64,000 nt of DNA, from the NCBI RefSeq assembly GCF_035989885.1, contig NZ_CP108518.1:868001-932000 (forward strand), in the 5' to 3' direction. The DNA comes from Streptomyces sp. NBC_01232 (GTDB lineage Bacteria; Actinomycetota; Actinomycetes; Streptomycetales; Streptomycetaceae). Positions within the stretch are counted from its first letter, which is position 1. Each line of letters starts with the position of its first letter. Below the pieces are notes generated by a model. It did not search any database. It saw only the letters and a program-made list of their open reading frames with translations, and was not told the DNA's origin. The position numbers were made by a program, and so were the translations under genes. Below are positions 7,338 through 14,904 of this stretch, piece by piece.

Positions 7338-8360
7338 TCAGAGCAGGGCGGCGGCGGCCCGGCGTTCCAGGGCGAGGCAGCCGTCGACCAGGCCGGCGAA
7401 CTCGTCGAAGAGGGCGCGCCGTCCCGCGGCGTCCGCGTCCGGGCCGGCTCCGCGTGCGAGGGTCGCGAGGCGTGACCAGTGGACGGCCGATTCCCGGAAC
7501 AGGGCGGCCGCCTCGGACCGTCCCACGAGGTCGAGGAAGTCCGCGTAGAGCGGGCGGGTGGCGCCGGGGGCCGTCCATTCCTCCTCCAGGCACGCGTACA
7601 GCCTCCGGGTCCCGGCGAGGAAGGCCTCCGGCGCCCCGAAGCGTCGCTCCCATCCGGTCCTGGTGCGGACGTCGCGCAGCTGGGCGGCGAGCTTCTCCAT
7701 GCCCGAGAAGCCGAAGTTGACGTCGAACCTGTTGCCCAGCACCGGTCCGGTGAGGCGGGCAGCCGTGGCGGCCACGGCCCCGTCGACATCGGGCTCCCCC
7801 TCGGCGGGGCCGGTGGGCACGACCATCCGGTGGCGGCCCTTGCGGTACCCGGACCAGGCGGCGCCGAACTCCAGCATGTCGATCCCGTACGGGTCGGGAG
7901 CCCCGTCCTCGACGTGGAGGACGTCGCCGTCGTACCCGGCGAGCACCACGGTGTACGGATCGGCTCCGGCCATCTCGTCCGGGACTCCGCCGTGCCACGG
8001 GAGCCGGGACCGGTCGACGTTGCAGAACACCGGCCGTCCCGCGTCGAGGGCGGCGTGCACCCGGTCCCAGCGGGGCCGGGAGCTGTGGGTGACCTCGTAG
8101 GGGACGCGGAGCCGGTCGAGGGCGGATTCGACCCAGGGGTCGGGATGGGCCTGCGCGACGATCGTCAGCAGGGGCGGGTGTCCGGCGTACTCGAAGACGA
8201 AGTACATGAAGCCGATTCCGCCCGCGAGGCCCGCGACGAGTTCCTCCTCGTGCGCACTGCCGAGTGCGTGCCGGACGAGGGAGCTCTCACGGTGGCGCCC
8301 GGTGCCGAAGTCCTCGTAGAGGAGTCCGGCGGGCTTGGGCCGGGGTGACTGCTCGGTCAT
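7338..8360 (-). CDS. BtrH_N/DUF4872 protein
   Basis: The product has 340 residues. The N-terminal half is a BtrH_N cysteine-protease-like/acyltransferase fold (FGTGRHRESSLVRHALGS, GGIGFMYFVFEY). It continues through PVFCNVDRSRLPWHGG and DPYTVVLAGYDGDVLHVED, and the C-terminal ~150 residues form the helical DUF4872 region. BtrH, the founding member, transfers an acyl side chain in butirosin synthesis; many relatives stand alone and are of unknown substrate. The gene reads away from the DUF1304/TetR pair and its start lies 34 bp from the palindromic operator at 8394-8419, so both directions may be controlled from it. Confidence 0.8.
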   Translation of the reverse strand: MTEQSPRPKPAGLLYEDFGTGRHRESSLVRHALGSAHEEELVAGLAGGIGFMYFVFEYAGHPPLLTIVAQAHPDPWVESALDRLRVPYEVTHSSRPRWDRVHAALDAGRPVFCNVDRSRLPWHGGVPDEMAGADPYTVVLAGYDGDVLHVEDGAPDPYGIDMLEFGAAWSGYRKGRHRMVVPTGPAEGEPDVDGAVAATAARLTGPVLGNRFDVNFGFSGMEKLAAQLRDVRTRTGWERRFGAPEAFLAGTRRLYACLEEEWTAPGATRPLYADFLDLVGRSEAAALFRESAVHWSRLATLARGAGPDADAAGRRALFDEFAGLVDGCLALERRAAAALL

Positions 8361-8393
8361 CGGGCCAGCGTAGCCGCGGGGTCCGACAGTCGG

Positions 8394-8419
8394 ATTTCCT
8401 GTACAGTTGTCCAGGAAAT
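8394..8419. promoter_or_regulatory. divergent TetR-type operator
   Basis: ATTTCCTGTACA and TGTCCAGGAAAT form 12-bp arms with 11 matching positions around a 2-nt centre. The similarity extends outward on both sides (GTCGG and CCGAC, offset by one base). The site lies between the BtrH-like gene and the DUF1304/TetR operon, 40 bp before the DUF1304 ATG. The TetR protein encoded at 8809-9429 is the likely binder. Confidence 0.7.
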
Positions 8420-8458
8420 ACCGACCCGTAACAAAGACTTCGAGAAGTGGAGGCGGCC

Positions 8459-8812
8459 ATGCACACGGTCGCTCAGACCCTGACCGGCCTGGTGGCCGCG
8501 CTGCACGCGTACTTCATGGTCCTGGAGATGTTCCTGTGGCAGCGGCCCCCGGGCCGCGCACTGTCCGGCTTCGACGCGGACACCGCCCGCCTGACCGCGC
8601 CGCTGGCCGCCAACCAGGGCCTCTACAACGGCTTCCTCGCCGCCGGCCTGGTCTGGTCGCTCGTCATCGACTCGCTCGCCACACAGATCTTCTTCCTCGT
8701 CTGCGTGATCATCGCCGGGGTGTACGGGGCCGCGACCGCCAACCGCCGGATCCTCGTCGCCCAGGCCCTGCCCGGCGCCCTGGCCCTCGGCGCGGCGCTG
8801 CTGGCCGCGTGA
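8459..8812 (+). CDS. DUF1304 family membrane protein
   Basis: The product has 117 residues and four hydrophobic helices, with the family signature HAYFMVLEMFLWQRPPGR near residues 16-33 and NQGLYNGFLAAGLVW further on. DUF1304 proteins are small integral membrane proteins of unknown role and are often encoded beside a TetR regulator. A GTG 12 bp upstream is in frame, but GGAGG at 8449-8453 is placed correctly only for the ATG at 8459. The stop codon overlaps the start of the TetR gene (GTGA), so the two are translationally coupled. Confidence 0.88.
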   Translation: MHTVAQTLTGLVAALHAYFMVLEMFLWQRPPGRALSGFDADTARLTAPLAANQGLYNGFLAAGLVWSLVIDSLATQIFFLVCVIIAGVYGAATANRRILVAQALPGALALGAALLAA

Positions 8813-9429
8813 GCCCGCAGGACCCGCGTGCGCAGGACCCGCGCACTGCGCGTACGAAGGGGCGGCTGCGCGAGAGCCTGCTGGCGGAGTGCGCCGACCG
8901 GCCTCTCGCCGAGGTCAGCGTCTCGGCGGTGGTCCGCCGGGCCGGCATCGGCCGCGCCACCTTCTACCTGCACTACGAGGACCTCACCGCGCTCGCCGTG
9001 GACGCGTGCGCGGACGTGGTGCACGCGGCGGTCGACGCCCTGCACGCCTGGCAGACCGGCCCGGCGGCGCTTGCGCCCGCACGGCCTCCCTCCGCGCTGG
9101 CCGGGTTCCTCGCGGATGCGGCCGGCCGGGCGCCGCTGTACCGGACCCTGCTGCTCCCGGGCGGTGGGGGCCCGCTCGGCGACCGCCTGCACCGGGAGCT
9201 GCGGGCCCGGGCCCGCGCGGAGCGGGCGGCGGTGGGCGCCCCGTACCCGGACCTCGTCGCGTCGGCGGTCGCGGCCGCCTTCACCGGCGTCCTCGCGGAC
9301 TGGCTGCACGAGGACGTCGCGGCGGAACCGGAGGCGCTCGCGGACCATCTGTGGGCGCTGCTTCTCGCCCTCCACCGGGCCATCGGGCCCGGCCGCGGAC
9401 CGGAGGCACAGGCGGCTCAGGTCTCGTAG
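8809..9429 (+). CDS. TetR-family regulator, coupled to DUF1304
   Basis: The product has 206 residues. The N-terminal helix-turn-helix is near residues 15-60 (LAEVSVSAVVRRAGIGRATF, then YLHYEDLTALAVDA); the C-terminal helical domain is of the TetR_C type. The GTG at 8809 shares three bases with the TGA of the DUF1304 gene. The divergent operator at 8394-8419 is the best candidate for its binding site, which makes a self-contained repressor/membrane-protein unit. The last 13 bp overlap the end of the convergent small secreted-protein gene. Confidence 0.88.
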   Translation: MSPQDPRAQDPRTARTKGRLRESLLAECADRPLAEVSVSAVVRRAGIGRATFYLHYEDLTALAVDACADVVHAAVDALHAWQTGPAALAPARPPSALAGFLADAAGRAPLYRTLLLPGGGGPLGDRLHRELRARARAERAAVGAPYPDLVASAVAAAFTGVLADWLHEDVAAEPEALADHLWALLLALHRAIGPGRGPEAQAAQVS

Positions 9430-9659
9430 CTGGCCTCGAACACCCGCGTGACCTCCCATCGGGGGATGTCCGGGAGGTCGTCGAGGACCCAGCCCCCGCT
9501 GTCGTCGGACTCCACCAGCGGGGTGACGTCACCGGGCCCCGGCATCGCCCCTGCGGCGAACGCGCCGGAGGAGAGCGAGAGCCCTCCGGCCATCAGGGCG
9601 ATCGCGGCCGAGAGCAGAACGAGGCGCGGGGTCCGGGTGCGGATGCGAATGCGGGCCAT
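9417..9659 (-). CDS. small secreted protein
   Basis: The product has 80 residues with a clear Sec signal peptide: a basic N-terminus rich in Arg, then LVLLSAAIALMAGGLSLSSG and an AFA|AGA-type cleavage site near residue 35. The mature ~45 residues are acidic, ending WVLDDLPDIPRWEVTRVFEA. AAGGAG lies 9 nt before the ATG. The leader holds a short hairpin (AGCCCC, GTC, GGGGCT; 9680-9694). No family is recognised. The gene converges on the TetR gene with a 13-bp overlap. Confidence 0.6.
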   Translation of the reverse strand: MARIRIRTRTPRLVLLSAAIALMAGGLSLSSGAFAAGAMPGPGDVTPLVESDDSGGWVLDDLPDIPRWEVTRVFEASYET

Positions 9660-9852
9660 GGGTGCGCTCCTTGCACAGGAGCCCCGTCGGGGCTGTCACG
9701 GACGATGCGGAGGCGCCACTTGTCGTGCGTGGACTCCTCCCTTCCATGGGGCCCGAACGGACGCACCGTGTCATGCCGCGGCATCTCGGGACTTGACGTC
9801 CCGGCCGGCCGCCCCCGCCCCCCTCGGCCGCGCCGGGGAGGCGCAGGACGCA

Positions 9853-9885
9853 CGAAGCCCCGCCGGGCGGACCGGCGGGGCTTCG
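9853..9885 (-). terminator. strong hairpin terminator after the cold-shock gene
   Basis: Two 13-bp arms (9853-9865 and 9873-9885, CGAAGCCCCGCCG and its complement) pair perfectly around a 7-nt loop. It lies 28 bp past the stop of the cold-shock gene. The T-run follows on the plus strand, so it could also stop plus-strand transcription. Confidence 0.7.
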
Positions 9886-9912
9886 TTTCACGGGCACGCC
9901 CCGTGAAGTGGA

Positions 9913-10119
9913 CTAGCCGAGGGGAACCACCCGCTCAGCCTGCGGACCCTTGGGGCCCTGGGAGACGGAGTACTCGACGCGCGCGTTCTCCTCCAGCGAC
10001 TTGAACCCGGTGGTCTCGATCGCGGAGAAGTGCACGAACACGTCGGGGCCGCCGTCGTCCTGCTGGATGAAGCCGAAGCCCTTCTCCGAGTTGAACCACT
10101 TCACGATGCCTGTTGCCAT
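9913..10119 (-). CDS. cold-shock protein, CspA family
   Basis: The product is a single cold-shock domain of 68 residues, the usual length in Streptomyces. RNP-1 (KGFGFIQ) and RNP-2 (VFVHF) motifs are intact, so it should bind single-stranded RNA and DNA and act as an RNA chaperone. It starts [17 protein letters not shown], the canonical opening. The gene is monocistronic, with a long AT-poor leader (about 190 bp to the next gene) and the strong terminator at 9853-9885. Confidence 0.97.
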   Translation of the reverse strand: MATGIVKWFNSEKGFGFIQQDDGGPDVFVHFSAIETTGFKSLEENARVEYSVSQGPKGPQAERVVPLG

Positions 10120-10310
10120 CTGGCTGATCCTTCACAACGTTCCACTGCGGGCCGCACACGCGGCCGTCTCGATCCTGCCCAACGGTCCTCCGGAGCACAC
10201 GCTGAACGCGGCCAACCGGGGCGCGGCGCGCATTCGAACTTCCGACCGCCCCGTCCGTGAAAAGAGGGAGCGATCCCTTCCGGAGGCCTCCGGAAGACGC
10301 CTCACACGCC

Positions 10311-10688
10311 TCACGCGCCGCCGTCCGCCGCGGGTAGCGGCTCGGCGGGCCGGGGTGCCACCTGCCCGGGCGCCGCGGCGAGGGTCCGCCGTGTTCCGCC
10401 GACGCGGCAGCCCAGGCAGTCGGCGTGCCCGGTACGGGCGGCGCTGTCCCGGGTGCGCCAGTCCCAGTCGGCCTCCGGCCGGGGCCCGCTCGGCTTCCCC
10501 CACCCGGCGAGATGCAGCACCCAGGTGACGGCTCCGGCCACGGCGACGACGGCGAGGCCGATCCAGATCCCCGGGGCCCAGGCCGCGCACACCGACACGC
10601 CCGCTCCGGCGAAGCCCAGCAGGGCCAGGGTGGTTCCGGTCCAGCCGGCCACCGTGTGGCCGAGGTCTACGTGGCCGTGCGCGCTCAT
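10311..10688 (-). CDS. small membrane protein, HGxxPAAW-like
   Basis: The product has 125 residues and opens SAHGHVDLGHTVAGWTGTT, which resembles the HGxxPAAW signature of a small actinobacterial membrane family. Two helices follow (TLALLGFAGAGVSVCAAWAP and IWIGLAVVAVAGAVTWVLHL). The cytoplasmic tail carries a CxxC pair (DCLGC). The ATG at 10688 is preferred over an upstream in-frame start at 10742, because the signature begins immediately after it. It is divergent from the MarR gene and shares the intergenic operators. Function unknown. Confidence 0.65.
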   Translation of the reverse strand: MSAHGHVDLGHTVAGWTGTTLALLGFAGAGVSVCAAWAPGIWIGLAVVAVAGAVTWVLHLAGWGKPSGPRPEADWDWRTRDSAARTGHADCLGCRVGGTRRTLAAAPGQVAPRPAEPLPAADGGA

Positions 10689-10770
10689 GGTTCTCGGTTC
10701 TCCCTGGTAGGACGGGCAGCAGTAGGCTCGGAGGCTGGACACTTATTTCGCAAGGTAAGCATCTCAGTTG

Positions 10771-10791
10771 CTAAGTAACTTAGATCCTAAG
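10771..10791. promoter_or_regulatory. two overlapping palindromes in front of the MarR gene
   Basis: CTAAGTAACTTAG (10771-10783) is a perfect palindrome around a single A. It overlaps CTTAGATCCTAAG (10779-10791), another perfect dyad. The second dyad includes the first bases of the AAGGAG Shine-Dalgarno of the MarR gene. This is the expected position of a MarR autorepression site. Confidence 0.65.
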
Positions 10792-10801
10792 GAGTATTTG
10801 G

Positions 10802-11308
10802 GTGCAGGGCAAGACCCGTCCCCCGGCCACGGCCGGTGAGGCCATTTCGCGCATGGACGAGTACGTCGCGCTGGGCATCGTCGGCCAGCAGGAGGTGGCA
10901 CAGCTGCTCGGGCTCAACGTCACCGATCTGACCTGCCTGGGCCACATCCTGGGCGCCGGGGAGACCCCGCTCGCCGCGGGTGAACTCGCCGGGCTGCTGG
11001 ACCTCACCACCGGCGCCGTCACCGGGGTGCTCAACCGCCTCGAACGCGCCGGATACGCGCGCCGCGTACCCGACCCGGCCGACCGGCGCCGGGTACGGGT
11101 GGTCGCCGACCCCGCGGCCGCCGCGCGGGTCATCGCCGTGTACCAGCCGATGTACGACCGCCTGGCCACCGTCTTCGCCGACTACACCCCCGACGAGATC
11201 GCCGTGATCGCCGACTGGTTCGGCCGCGCGGCGGTCGAGATCCGCGCGCACTGCGCGCAGGTACGGTCCGGGGAACTGACCGCCGGGGGGACTGCGCCCG
11301 GGGCTTAG
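10802..11308 (+). CDS. MarR-family transcriptional regulator
   Basis: The product has 168 residues. A winged helix-turn-helix sits near residues 60-100 (LAAGELAGLLDLTTGAVTGV, then LNRLERAGYARRV), with the typical wing DPADRRRVRV. GTG at 10802 is preceded by AAGGAG with 7-nt spacing. The gene is divergent from the small membrane-protein gene at 10688, with the overlapping palindromes between them. No ligand-binding cysteine typical of OhrR is placed at the N-terminus, so an oxidation sensor is not indicated. Confidence 0.88.
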   Translation: MQGKTRPPATAGEAISRMDEYVALGIVGQQEVAQLLGLNVTDLTCLGHILGAGETPLAAGELAGLLDLTTGAVTGVLNRLERAGYARRVPDPADRRRVRVVADPAAAARVIAVYQPMYDRLATVFADYTPDEIAVIADWFGRAAVEIRAHCAQVRSGELTAGGTAPGA

Positions 11309-11310
11309 GC

Positions 11311-11328
11311 CAAGATCCGGAAGAGACG
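11311..11328 (+). repeat. solo copy of the MITE terminal repeat
   Basis: CAAGATCCGGAAGAGACG matches the inner 18 bases of the right end of the element at 12870-13066 with a single mismatch. It lies 2 bp after the MarR stop. No partner left end is seen upstream, so it is either the relic of an older insertion or part of the MarR 3' region that happens to match. Confidence 0.45.
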
Positions 11329-11394
11329 GGCCGGCCACCGCTGTTACCATGGGCGGTTGACCATCTTCTTTCTTTCTGCTTCGAAAGGTTCTGC

Positions 11395-12873
11395 ATGAGG
11401 AACCCGTCAGCTCATGGGCGCTTCGGTGTGAAGGGCGGTGCCAAGGGCGGTACGCGGACCCCCGCCAAGGCCCCCCGGACCCTCGGCCCGCAGGGTGAGT
11501 TCACGATGCACGCGCCGAAGGAGCCGGCGCTCGCGCCGGTGAAGTCCTTCGCGGAGCTCGACCTGCCCCTTGAGCTGGTGGAGACCATGGCCTCGCTGGC
11601 CGTGACGGAACCCTTCCCCATCCAGGCCGCGACGCTGCCCAACGCGCTCGCCGGCCGGGACGTCCTCGGCCGCGGCCGGACCGGCTCCGGCAAGACCCTC
11701 GCCTTCGGCCTGGCGCTGCTGGCCCGAACCGCGGGACAGCAGGCGGACCCGAAGCGCCCGCTCGCGCTGGTCCTCGTACCGACGCGCGAGCTGGCGCAGC
11801 AGGTGACCGAGGCGCTGGAGCCGTACGCGGCCGCGCTGAAGCTGCGGATGGCCACCGTCGTGGGCGGGCTGTCCATCGGCCGCCAGGTGAGCTCGCTGCG
11901 CACCGGCGCCGAGGTCGTGGTGGCCACCCCCGGGCGGCTCAGCGACCTGGTGGGGCGGCGGGACGTGCACCTGGAGCGCGTGCGGATCACCGTGCTCGAC
12001 GAGGCCGACCAGATGTGCGACATGGGCTTCATGCCGCAGGTCACCGAGATCCTCGACCAGGTGCACCACGCGGGGCAGCGGATGCTGTTCTCGGCGACCC
12101 TGGACCGCAATGTGGACCAGCTGGTCCGGAAGTACCTGAAGGACCCGGTCTCGCACTCGGTCGACCCGCAGGCGGGCGCGGTGACCACGATGGACCACCA
12201 CGTGCTGCACATCCACGCGGCCGACAAGATCTCGGCGGCGACCGAGATCGCGGCCCGCGACAACCGGGTGCTGATGTTCCTCGACACCAAGCACGGGGTC
12301 GACCAGTTCGTGAAGCATCTGCGGGCCATGGGCGTACGGGCGGAGGGTCTGCACAGCGGGAAGTCGCAGCCGCAGCGCACCCGGACCCTGGCACAGTTCA
12401 AGAGCGGCGCGGTCACCGTCCTGGTCGCCACGAACGTCGCGGCGCGCGGCATCCACATCGACGACCTCGACCTCGTGGTCAACGTGGACCCGCCCGCCGA
12501 CCACAAGGACTACCTGCACCGGGGCGGCCGCACCGCCCGGGCCGGCGAGTCCGGCAAGGTCGTCACCCTCGTCACCCCGAACCAGCGCCGGGACATGGTC
12601 CGCCTGCTCTCCGACGCCCGGATCCGGCCGACGATCACTCAGGTGCGCTCCGGCGAGGCCGCCCTGAGCCGCATCACCGGTGCGAAGGCGCCCTCCGGGG
12701 TCCCGCTGGCGGGCTCCGCGCCGACCGACGCCAAGGGCAAGCCCTCGGGATCGGAGCTCGCGTTCCGCGGCATGGGCACCCGCCCGGGCCGGGGCAAGGA
12801 GTCGCGCAAGACGATCGAGGCCCGCCAGCAGGCCGAGGCCCGCCGCGCGGCACGGGTGCGCCGGGGCGTCTAG
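11395..12873 (+). CDS. DEAD-box RNA helicase
   Basis: The product has 492 residues with all helicase motifs in order: PFPIQ (Q motif), GRTGSGKT (I), PTRELAQQ (Ia), TPGR (Ib), LDEADQMCDMGF (II), SAT (III), LMFLDTK (IV), ATNVAARGIHIDD (V) and HRGGRTARAG (VI). A ~35-residue basic N-terminal lead and a basic C-terminal tail (RQQAEARRAARVRRGV) probably bind RNA. ATG at 11395 follows GAAAGG. It should unwind structured RNA, for example in ribosome assembly or at low temperature. Its TAG stop lies inside the CTAG at the left edge of the MITE-like element. Confidence 0.95.
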   Translation: MRNPSAHGRFGVKGGAKGGTRTPAKAPRTLGPQGEFTMHAPKEPALAPVKSFAELDLPLELVETMASLAVTEPFPIQAATLPNALAGRDVLGRGRTGSGKTLAFGLALLARTAGQQADPKRPLALVLVPTRELAQQVTEALEPYAAALKLRMATVVGGLSIGRQVSSLRTGAEVVVATPGRLSDLVGRRDVHLERVRITVLDEADQMCDMGFMPQVTEILDQVHHAGQRMLFSATLDRNVDQLVRKYLKDPVSHSVDPQAGAVTTMDHHVLHIHAADKISAATEIAARDNRVLMFLDTKHGVDQFVKHLRAMGVRAEGLHSGKSQPQRTRTLAQFKSGAVTVLVATNVAARGIHIDDLDLVVNVDPPADHKDYLHRGGRTARAGESGKVVTLVTPNQRRDMVRLLSDARIRPTITQVRSGEAALSRITGAKAPSGVPLAGSAPTDAKGKPSGSELAFRGMGTRPGRGKESRKTIEARQQAEARRAARVRRGV

Positions 12874-13066
12874 GTCGTCTCTTTCGGATCTTGCTCCCCC
12901 AGCTACCGCTGGGAGGTGCCCCCAGGCCCGCGGCGCCCGGCACCGCACCTCGCCGCGTTGTCGGAGCACCGCAGTACGTCCAGTACAACGGCACTCCTCC
13001 GCCTTGCGATGCACGGCACCGGACAACGCGGGCCCGACCGACAAGATCCGAAAGAGACGACCTAGA
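12870..13066. mobile_element. MITE-like non-autonomous element, 197 bp
   Basis: A perfect 24-bp terminal inverted repeat (12870-12893 and 13043-13066) encloses about 150 bp with no open frame. Both ends carry CTAG at the outside, which fits insertion into a CTAG/TA target as made by IS5- and IS630-group transposases. The interior is itself an imperfect inverted repeat centred near GTACGTCCAGTAC, so the whole element can fold into one long hairpin. It also contains a short self-complementary block (CAGCTACCGCTG). It follows the helicase stop and may act as its terminator. No transposase is encoded. Confidence 0.75.
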
Positions 13067-13180
13067 CGTTCGCGCGGCTGGTTCACCACCGACACCCGGT
13101 ACGACACACTCGCCGCCGCGACGAAGCAACGGTGCGGGTCGCAGCCATCGATGAATGGCTGCGACCCAGCACGCCAGGAC

Positions 13181-13654
13181 CTAGGGCATGGGCGGATCGA
13201 ACAAGTCGAGCTCGGCCTGCGTCGGTGGCTCGAACTGGTCCCGGCAGCTCCTCAAGAGTTCGGCCGTCAGCACGACCGAGCCCGGCTCATGGTTCCGCAG
13301 AGCGATACGCCGCTCCAGCTCTTCGACCGGCACTCGGAGGTATCGCAGTTCGACGGCCGCGCCCGACGCACGGGCCGCGAGCCGTTTCTCGTCACGCTCC
13401 GTCCGCTCCCAGAAGCCGTTCTCCAAGATCACAACAGCACCTGAGGTCAACAGCGCTTGGGCGTGCTGCCAGAGACACCGCTCCACGCGCTCCCGAGCCT
13501 CGCTGTCGAAGAGATCGAGGCCCAGCAGGGCAAGCCACTCGTCCGGGCACAGACGCACGGCGGACAGCTCTCGCACCAGCCTCTTGGCCACCGTGGTCTT
13601 ACCGGCACCCGGCAGACCGCACAGGAGCACCAGCCTCGGCCTTCGATCGGTCAT
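13181..13654 (-). CDS. P-loop NTPase, small-molecule kinase-like
   Basis: The product has 157 residues. The Walker A motif GLPGAGKTT lies near residue 12, followed by the VRLCPDEWL region (a conserved Asp as in AAA_33 kinases and zeta-toxin-like folds), VILENGFWERTERD and a lid-like RYLRVPVEELERRI. Such stand-alone AAA_33 proteins phosphorylate small molecules or RNA ends; the substrate cannot be told. The ATG at 13654 is preferred to the GTG at 13660 because the Shine-Dalgarno AGGAGG sits 5 nt upstream of the ATG and overlaps the GTG. Confidence 0.82.
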   Translation of the reverse strand: MTDRRPRLVLLCGLPGAGKTTVAKRLVRELSAVRLCPDEWLALLGLDLFDSEARERVERCLWQHAQALLTSGAVVILENGFWERTERDEKRLAARASGAAVELRYLRVPVEELERRIALRNHEPGSVVLTAELLRSCRDQFEPPTQAELDLFDPPMP

Positions 13655-13765
13655 GACCACCTCCTCTCACCAAGCCTGCAAGGATCATCGCTCAAGCCAC
13701 GGCAGGGCGGAATCGACAATCGCCGGCCGCCACTGACAGCTGAAGATCCACTTTCGCTGCACGGT

Positions 13766-14680
13766 CTAGCGGGGCGGGGCGCCGCCGGGCTCGTCGTCCT
13801 CGTGGTCGGCGGCCCGGTAGTGGTACGCGTCCGCCCACCCGTCGTCGTCCGCCCAGTCGTCGGCCGACCAGCACTCGTACTCGTCGCCGTCCTCGGGGGT
13901 GGACACGTCGACACCGGTCCACCTGCCGTCGTCGGCGGCGCTCGTGAGGACGTACGACCGCTGCCGCTCGTCCAGTGCCGTGAGGGCCGGATGCGTCTCG
14001 GCGCGGATCCGGTCCCCCAGCGGGTCCTCGCAGGCCGTGCGGGCGCCGACAGCGCGGTTGGCACGGCCGACGAACCAGAGAGCCGTCAGGCCCGCGGCGG
14101 CCGCTGCGGCGCAGGCCCATTCCCGGAGGCCTTCCGGGCGCCCGAGCACCAGCAGCTCGGCCGCCAGGATCCAGAAGCTCACCAGCAGGACGACGCCCAC
14201 GCAGCCGCAGCAGGCCGACAGCCGCCGCTCGCCCACCGGGGTCCGCGGAATGCGCCCGATCACGGGCAGCAGGGCGTCCCGCTCGCGCCGGTAGGCGATG
14301 CACCGCTCCCGGTACTCCACATCGGACCGGTCGATCCAGCCGACCGAGACCGGCTCCGGGTCGTGCCTGCGTACGGCCCCCAGCAGGGCGGCGGGCAGCG
14401 GCCGCGCGGGGGGCCGGCCGATGTCGCGCCCTGCCCCGGTCAGGTGCGCCGCGCCCTCCCCGTCGATGTCGAGGTACCCGCCGAGGAGCAGTTCGGCGGC
14501 CGCCGCCTCGGTCTCCCGGTACTTCCTCGCGGCGACGTGGTACGGATCCAGCTCCAGGGCGGCGACACGCCCGAGGATGCCGCGCCGCCGCCGGGCCCGC
14601 CAGCACCACCGCAGGCCGATGCCCGCGTACACGGCGACGGCCACGATGAACACGGATACGGCGAGGACGAGTTGGAGCAC
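13766..14680 (-). CDS. membrane protein of unknown function
   Basis: The product has 304 residues. One N-terminal helix (LVLAVSVFIVAVAVYAGIG) is followed by a ~120-residue soluble part beginning DPYHVAARKYRETEAAAAEL, then two adjacent helices (VGVVLLVSFWILAAELLVLG and CAAAAAAGLTALWFVG). The C-terminal ~75 residues are strongly acidic (DDWADDDGWADAYHYRAADH). The layout resembles actinobacterial TIGR04222-type membrane proteins, but the Gly/Cys tail of that family is missing, so the family call is tentative. The start is a GTG with a weak Shine-Dalgarno. Confidence 0.65.
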   Translation of the reverse strand: MLQLVLAVSVFIVAVAVYAGIGLRWCWRARRRRGILGRVAALELDPYHVAARKYRETEAAAAELLLGGYLDIDGEGAAHLTGAGRDIGRPPARPLPAALLGAVRRHDPEPVSVGWIDRSDVEYRERCIAYRRERDALLPVIGRIPRTPVGERRLSACCGCVGVVLLVSFWILAAELLVLGRPEGLREWACAAAAAAGLTALWFVGRANRAVGARTACEDPLGDRIRAETHPALTALDERQRSYVLTSAADDGRWTGVDVSTPEDGDEYECWSADDWADDDGWADAYHYRAADHEDDEPGGAPPR

Positions 14681-14689
14681 ACCCCGAGG

Positions 14690-14860
14690 CTACGTCCGCG
14701 CGCCGGAATCATCGTACTGCCGAGGATCGATACACATCAGGGCTCCACCTGGCACATCGCCGACATCGCACCCGCCCCAAGGTTGCATCCGATAGACGAA
14801 GTCGCGGGAGGCGTCCACGTCGGCGAAGTTGAGGGAGAGGGAGGCGGTGGTGACGTTCAA
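14690..14860 (-). pseudogene. truncated VOC/glyoxalase-like fragment
   Basis: From a TTG at 14860, preceded by AGGAG at 5 nt, the frame reads LNVTTASLSLNFADVDASRDF, which looks like the first strand and helix of a VOC-fold protein. It then changes to unrelated sequence and stops after 56 residues, against about 120 for the family. It is best read as a remnant cut by a deletion. It lies between the DHFR-like gene and the membrane-protein gene, all on the same strand. Confidence 0.35.
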
Positions 14861-14904
14861 CGCGTCTCCTGGCAGGTACGGTCGCGGCGGGGTCTGGCGG
14901 TGAA

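Noticed and set aside
11407..13107. Long antisense open frame (566 codons) opposite the DEAD-box helicase
   Set aside because: Its composition is that of a shadow frame, with no known motif, and the sense strand has every helicase motif.
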